64,000 nucleotides of DNA, taken from assembly GCA_015501605.1 (NCBI GenBank), contig JADNRZ010000034.1, forward strand, positions 271,536 through 335,535. The letters are read 5' to 3'. The position numbers and the translations under genes were made by a program. Position 1 is the stretch's first letter. Each line of letters begins with the position of its first letter. This stretch comes from Panaeolus papilionaceus. Taxonomy: Eukaryota; Basidiomycota; Agaricomycetes; Agaricales. Below are positions 59,496 through 64,000 of the stretch, one piece after another. The notes below the pieces were generated by a model. It saw nothing but the letters and a program-made list of their open reading frames with translations, had not been told where the DNA came from and did not search any database.

Positions 59496-60163
59496 CTCGA
59501 CAATGACCTTCAAGATTGAACGGATGCAGCTTGGAATAGTACAATGGCAAGCAGCGCTGCCGGGCAACTCGGATGAGTGGGTCATGTTCACAACGAGGCA
59601 GCTGGGGCTGGGTATTTCTGACTAAGACTCCGAAATCAAAAAATCTTCAGAATTGCGCAAGACAAGCAATGGTTATTGCCATGATAAAATTGAAATGGCA
59701 TTCCGAAGGAACTGCAGCCAGAAAGAATTGTACAAGGGTCGAGACATTGGAGGAGTGCAGCATAAACAGAAGCGACAAGAAACGGGGAAAAAAAAGAGTA
59801 ACAACGCGACAGAATCTCCCAACAAGCGGGAGATGTCATGGTTAGATGCAGAACGAGATCCCCTGCCTTCCATGCCACACATTGTAAAAAACACACACAA
59901 AACGAAGCTGACGATCATCATGCTGCATTTAACCTTGAGCTGTCTGTGTTCAGGCACGCACCCGGGGTTTCACCTTCGTTTGAGGATGGTGAGGACCAGA
60001 TGAAAGGCTGGGCCCTGGAATCGTAGAGGTTGTCGCAATTCTACTTGCGAATTCCTTATGAAAATACATCAGCAATAAGATTCCACATAGGGGATTCATA
60101 TGATAAGTCGATCCCGGATTGCATGACAAATTCTGGCTCATCGTTTGATTAGATGAACTTTTA
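59496..60163. other. Intergenic / possible helicase 3' exon
   Basis: No recognisable gene. The helicase frame ends near 60164, but a GTATGT donor after KKKAKANK (about 60243) suggests one more small 3' exon in this stretch, which I could not identify. Confidence 0.35.
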
Positions 60164-63100
60164 TTATTCGTTGCATGGTGTGTCTGCTTTGCACAACAAA
60201 GGTCGGAACCAAAAGAAGAAAATAAGACTTGTATTACATACCTTGTTCGCCTTTGCCTTCTTTTTACCCTGGGGTGCCGCCTGAGAAGAAGGTATTGGTT
60301 TGAGGGGTTGAGGTCTTGAACCATTGTGTGAAGAGCGGGTAGTGGAACCAGTCAGGGGGGAGTTGGTGGGTGGTTGTGCCGCACGGCGTTCTCCTGGAAG
60401 AGAAGCTTCATTCTGGGCAATGAGACGCCAATCTACCCAAGGCGAAGGTGAAGGATAATTGCGTTGCCAGTGTCGAGCCAGCTTGCCCAACAGAGTTTTG
60501 GACCCTGCCGTATTCAAAAATGAATTGTTGGTTACGATGATGAGACCCTTCTTCGCCCGGGTTAGCAAGACATTCAGCCTTTCGAGCGATGTAAGAAATC
60601 CGGGCTTGCTGGTTCGCACAACCGAAACAAGGATATAGTCCGCTTCGTTCCCTATTGGACAACATAACGTCAAAATATGAAATGAAACGAAGTTTTCTAC
60701 GAACCTTGAAAGCTATCTAAGTTGAAAACAGTATCACTTCGCAATCTGTCTTTCTCCAAGGCAGCATGGATCATCGCACGTTGCGCGTCGTAAGGGGTAA
60801 TGATACAAAATTCTTTCGTGGAGTAATAATTTTTCACCAAGTGGACCATGAGATTAGCCTCCCGTGAATTCTAGATTGGAATTGGGATCAGCAAAGCTAC
60901 CCAAGCTTCCGGCTTGGTGGAATCAAAGGTATATCACATACTCTCCAACTGAACCCCGCCTTTTCTTCACAGCCTTGCATATCAATGAACTTGACGCAGT
61001 CAGAACTGGTGATTGGATGTTCACTTTTCAAGCGACGATCATAAACAGCGCTAGAGATAAATCTGCCAATTGGGATTGGCATGCGATCTAGAAAATAAGA
61101 GGTGCATTAGATTACGCGTCTTGATGCATGAAAAGTGCATACATTGGGTATCGAGAAAATAATCACAAATTGTGACTTTCTTGAAGTCGAATATGGTTTT
61201 GATGGTGGGGGCGTCAGTCTTACCAAATGGTGGGACTATACAAAATAAAATGTAAGCTGTCCGGAGTCGTACACTTTTTAGTGCAACAAAGTCGTACGCA
61301 CGTTGATGGGGATCGCCGAAAAAGCAAACCTTTTCAAGCGTTTTAGAATACTTGTCGAATATGTTCTGGAAGAAGCAACATAAATACCAGTCTCCAATAA
61401 CAAACGAAGGTCATAATGTTACTCACCAAATATTCAAATGCATTGATTTGAGACGCTTCGTCAATGACGAGGCGCTCCAATGGAACAATGTCTAACACTC
61501 CGCGCTGCCTCAAAACAGGATTGGATAACATGCTCAATGTGCATAATACAATGTGCACCCCATGGAAAGCACGAGCTGTATGTCTTGGATCATGGGCAAA
61601 TTCGTCTGAGCGTATGATACGCTCTGAGAGCTCTTCATAAAGGTGTTCGTGCCTGTTGATCAGGTTGATCATGTCAACCCTTGGACCTTCATAATAGAAA
61701 TATGTATGACTGACCATTCAAAATGAAAATCCTTAGACACAATGAGCTTGAAATCGACCTTGTGTTTATACAAAGAAGCTGCGATGTTTTTCACGGCGAC
61801 GTTAGACTGTGCAACAATCCAGGTCGGCCGACGGTGAGCGTGCCAGACTTTGGCCGAGGCAGAAATAGTAGTCGTTTTCCCCGTTCCAGGAGGACCTAGA
61901 CGAACACTTCAGGGTCACGAATGGGTTTAACAACCTTTCAAAGGTCGGGACGCACCATGAACAACAACAAGCGGATCTTGCGAGACCAGGCTCAGAGCAG
62001 CACGCTTCTGGGAGTCATTCAATCGCACGTCACGGAGAATGATTTCAGCTTGAGCAGCACTGACACCTCCCCGCCCACGGATAAAGAACGTAGGATTGCA
62101 TTTCGGAAACCACAAGGCACAGATAAAAGGAGCGTCCCTCAGAGATTTGACGCCGGTAAGAAGGTGCATGACGAGGGTGTCCCTAGCCTTCTCATGGTTT
62201 AAGGCTGCAGATCGGCCATAAACGCGCACCTTGTCGAACTCGAGATCTGTGACTGGTCGGTTCTGGAGGGCGATGGTTGTAGTTTTTCCTTTGGCTGATG
62301 AGGCTTTCCCCCAATGATTCTTGCCTGAGCTATCGGTCAAAATAATTTTGGCCTACAAAAGGATGAGCGAGAGGGAGAAACCTTTAGAAAATGTTCCCTA
62401 CATGCTCGCTAGTCCTGATACGTGTCTTGTAACGCGAATTTAGCAGCTTGATGTGTCCCAGATCGTCTACTGTGGCGGATGAAAAGTCACCTGCTGTTTC
62501 TGCAGGTTGATTGCCGTCTAAAATATCGACCTCTTTGACCATCCGCGTAAGAAGTTCAAGTTCCTAGATAAAGGTAAATGAGATAAGAATGTGAAAGAAA
62601 AAGGATCAAACTTACAGAGCGATTCAGGTGGGCGGTATCAACTCTGACCATAGTTTTAAGGCCTCTAGCTCGACTTGCGACACTATATAGAAGTGTCGAC
62701 AACCTGCGACAGTCAGAGGCTATAGAAACACGCACCAGTATGCCAACCAAGCCTGGAGACAAAGGTCTCGTTCACGTTGTCCGCGTTCATGATTCCATAG
62801 TCGCAAAACTTTCCACGTATCGGCCCCGTCTGAGATCTGCTTCTGAACAATCGTTGCAGCAGAAAGTGCCGAATCCTCCTTGGGGTCGCGGTAGACTGCT
62901 GTCAGATCAATGCCTCGCACATGGAGGTGTGTACGCGCATTCAGGTATAGTGCTGTCCTCGACATATTGAAACCGACCAGGGTGTACTTCTTGACATCCA
63001 ATAGCTGTGCAAGTGAGGAGTCCTGTGTACTTGTGGGCGGCAGAGTATCAGTAAAGCTGATAATGGCGGCGTGGTTGTTTGTTGAGATACACAGATATTC

Positions 63101-63295
63101 CAGTTCGCCTTTGCTAGACAACCGATGGGACACGCCAAAAACGATGGTCTGGTCTCTGTTTCCAACTGAATCCTGGAGGGTGGTCAAGTGGTCGATTGCA
63201 GAGCCAGTATTTCGTGAAGGGTAATGGTAGTAAGGTATTTCAGATGGCAGGGCATCCTGAGGTGGTCGAAAAATGTTCTGTGGAATCGAGAGCAT
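60164..63295 (-). CDS. UPF1-like SF1 helicase with exonuclease-like N-terminus
   Basis: A multi-exon minus-strand gene. Helicase motifs in order are GPPGTGKTTTIS (Walker A, joined over an intron near 61900), VIDEASQINAFEYL (motif II) and FFGDPHQLPPFGKT (motif III, joined over an intron). After these come the region before RMPIPIGRF, ITPYDAQRAMIHAALEKD, and GNEADYILVSVVRTSK with RLNVLLTRAKKGLII (motifs V-VI). This is the UPF1/DNA2 superfamily-1B pattern; such enzymes unwind RNA or DNA using ATP. Upstream, LVGFNMSRTALYLN, VRGIDLTAVYRDP and RLWNHERGQRERDL resemble the order of a DnaQ-type 3'-5' exonuclease, but the metal-binding acidic residues are not clearly kept. The N-terminal start is uncertain, and a Cys-containing frame up to 63494 may belong to it. 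The tail is Pro/Ser-rich, then Lys-rich. Confidence 0.8.
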
Positions 63296-63674
63296 GTCTT
63301 GGTGGTAAGAGAGGAAGGATGAGCATAGTTATATGGGGGCACTTGAACCATTGGGCGCCTAGTTGCAGTGTGGATTTGACACACCGCTTGCTGCAAGGTT
63401 TGTGGGCGCAACGTCCGCGCGGCGCATGATTGGTAAGGATGCTGTGCTTCTTCCCTACTACACCCACAGAGAAGGTTGGACGATGCGGGGACATACAACG
63501 TCCCCACAGCCATCCCGGTTGCCGATTAAGTGGGCATGTAGAAAGGTTTCCATTTCAGCATTGATTATGAGCATCAGAGAAGCCTACGGAACACGGCATT
63601 TCGAGTATTTGAATGTGTGAAATGCAAAACGATTTCAGGTGAACCGAGGGGCGAATAAGTTGTGGAACACGTAC

Positions 63675-64000
63675 AGCGACCTGCGCACTCTCTCCTTCTC
63701 ATGACCTTAAAGTTCACGCCTGGGCGTCTCGACTCCCTCAAGCGAATGACTAGTGACTGCATATCTGAGAACAGTGGCTGAGAAAGAAATTCCACTATTG
63801 TCCAATTACCAGGAAAGGAACATCGACTATCAGAAACAAAGCGACGAAGGAACGAAAACTGGAAACTCACGATGACCGGTCAAGAAGCCCCCATGACTTG
63901 ATACCGAGCGAAATGGGGTACTCGTGAGAGATGGTATTTGAAACCAAATTTTTCAATCAGTAGAAATGGATGAACATTCCAGAATTAATGCAGTCATCAC
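63675..64000 (-). pseudogene. Shredded copy of the S9 peptidase gene
   Basis: 63675-63750 matches the 3' part of the S9 gene at 44758-44832 (CTTAAAGTTCACG, then ACTCCCTCAAGC). The next bases then match 45226-45310 and onward (CCAATTACCAGGAAAGGA, ATCGACTATCAGAAACAAAG, GATGACCGGTCAAG), skipping about 390 bp. Further on, another block is lost before TACCGAGCGAAATGG, and matches resume at about 45540. The match includes a former intron, so this is a genomic copy, not a retrocopy. Frames are broken. It continues beyond the window. Confidence 0.75.

Noticed and set aside
1..64000. CRISPR arrays, rRNA genes or bacterial-type operons
   Set aside because: No regularly spaced direct repeats with unique spacers were seen, and the spliced genes show a fungal nuclear genome.

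Overview
The window looks like nuclear DNA of a mushroom-forming basidiomycete (Agaricomycetes). The evidence is many 50-65 nt GT-AG introns, a lineage-typical expansion of BTB/POZ genes, a fungal long-chain acyl-CoA synthetase, and a young Ty3/Gypsy-type LTR retrotransposon. All genes described here were assembled by eye from exon homology and splice signals. No database search was possible.

Layout: 1-14.5 kb is gene-poor, with only short unsupported reading frames and one strong hairpin. 14.53-16.93 kb (+) is an intact five-exon long-chain fatty-acid-CoA ligase. 17.4-32.1 kb is a cluster of seven BTB/POZ paralogues. Six are on the minus strand and one on the plus strand. All share a C-terminal cysteine module (CxxC ... 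CxC). At least two are broken: one by a nonsense codon, one by a 960-bp hAT-like element plus a small deletion. A third carries a transposon-like block in an intron.

32.46-44.07 kb (-) is a PX-domain/GH18-chitinase fusion gene. Its last coding part is split by a nearly full-length LTR retrotransposon (32659-41437; LTRs identical at about 705 of 707 positions), and one of its introns carries a solo LTR of another family. The retrotransposon has a textbook -1 frameshift heptamer between gag-pro and pol, and a one-base deletion in reverse transcriptase.

44.7-47.4 kb (-) is an S9-family acylaminoacyl-peptidase-like gene with one in-frame stop. A shredded copy of it lies at the window's right end. 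47.7-48.3 kb holds a small unknown gene. A second solo LTR is at 49.24-49.82 kb. 50.43-53.23 kb is an unusual fold-back-like region: about 15 AT-rich palindromic boxes, with pyrimidine-rich spacers in the left arm and purine-rich spacers in the right arm. It abuts a 5'-truncated HDDC2-type deoxynucleotidase relic.

After that come an unknown three-exon gene (54.5-55.4 kb), a poorly resolved minus-strand locus (55.4-56.8 kb), an MFS transporter relic (57.06-57.67 kb), a P-loop GTPase (58.1-59.5 kb) and a UPF1-type SF1 helicase with a possible N-terminal exonuclease-like domain (60.2-63.5 kb). The most unusual points are the PX-GH18 fusion and its recent interruption, the BTB plus cysteine-module cluster, and the palindrome array.
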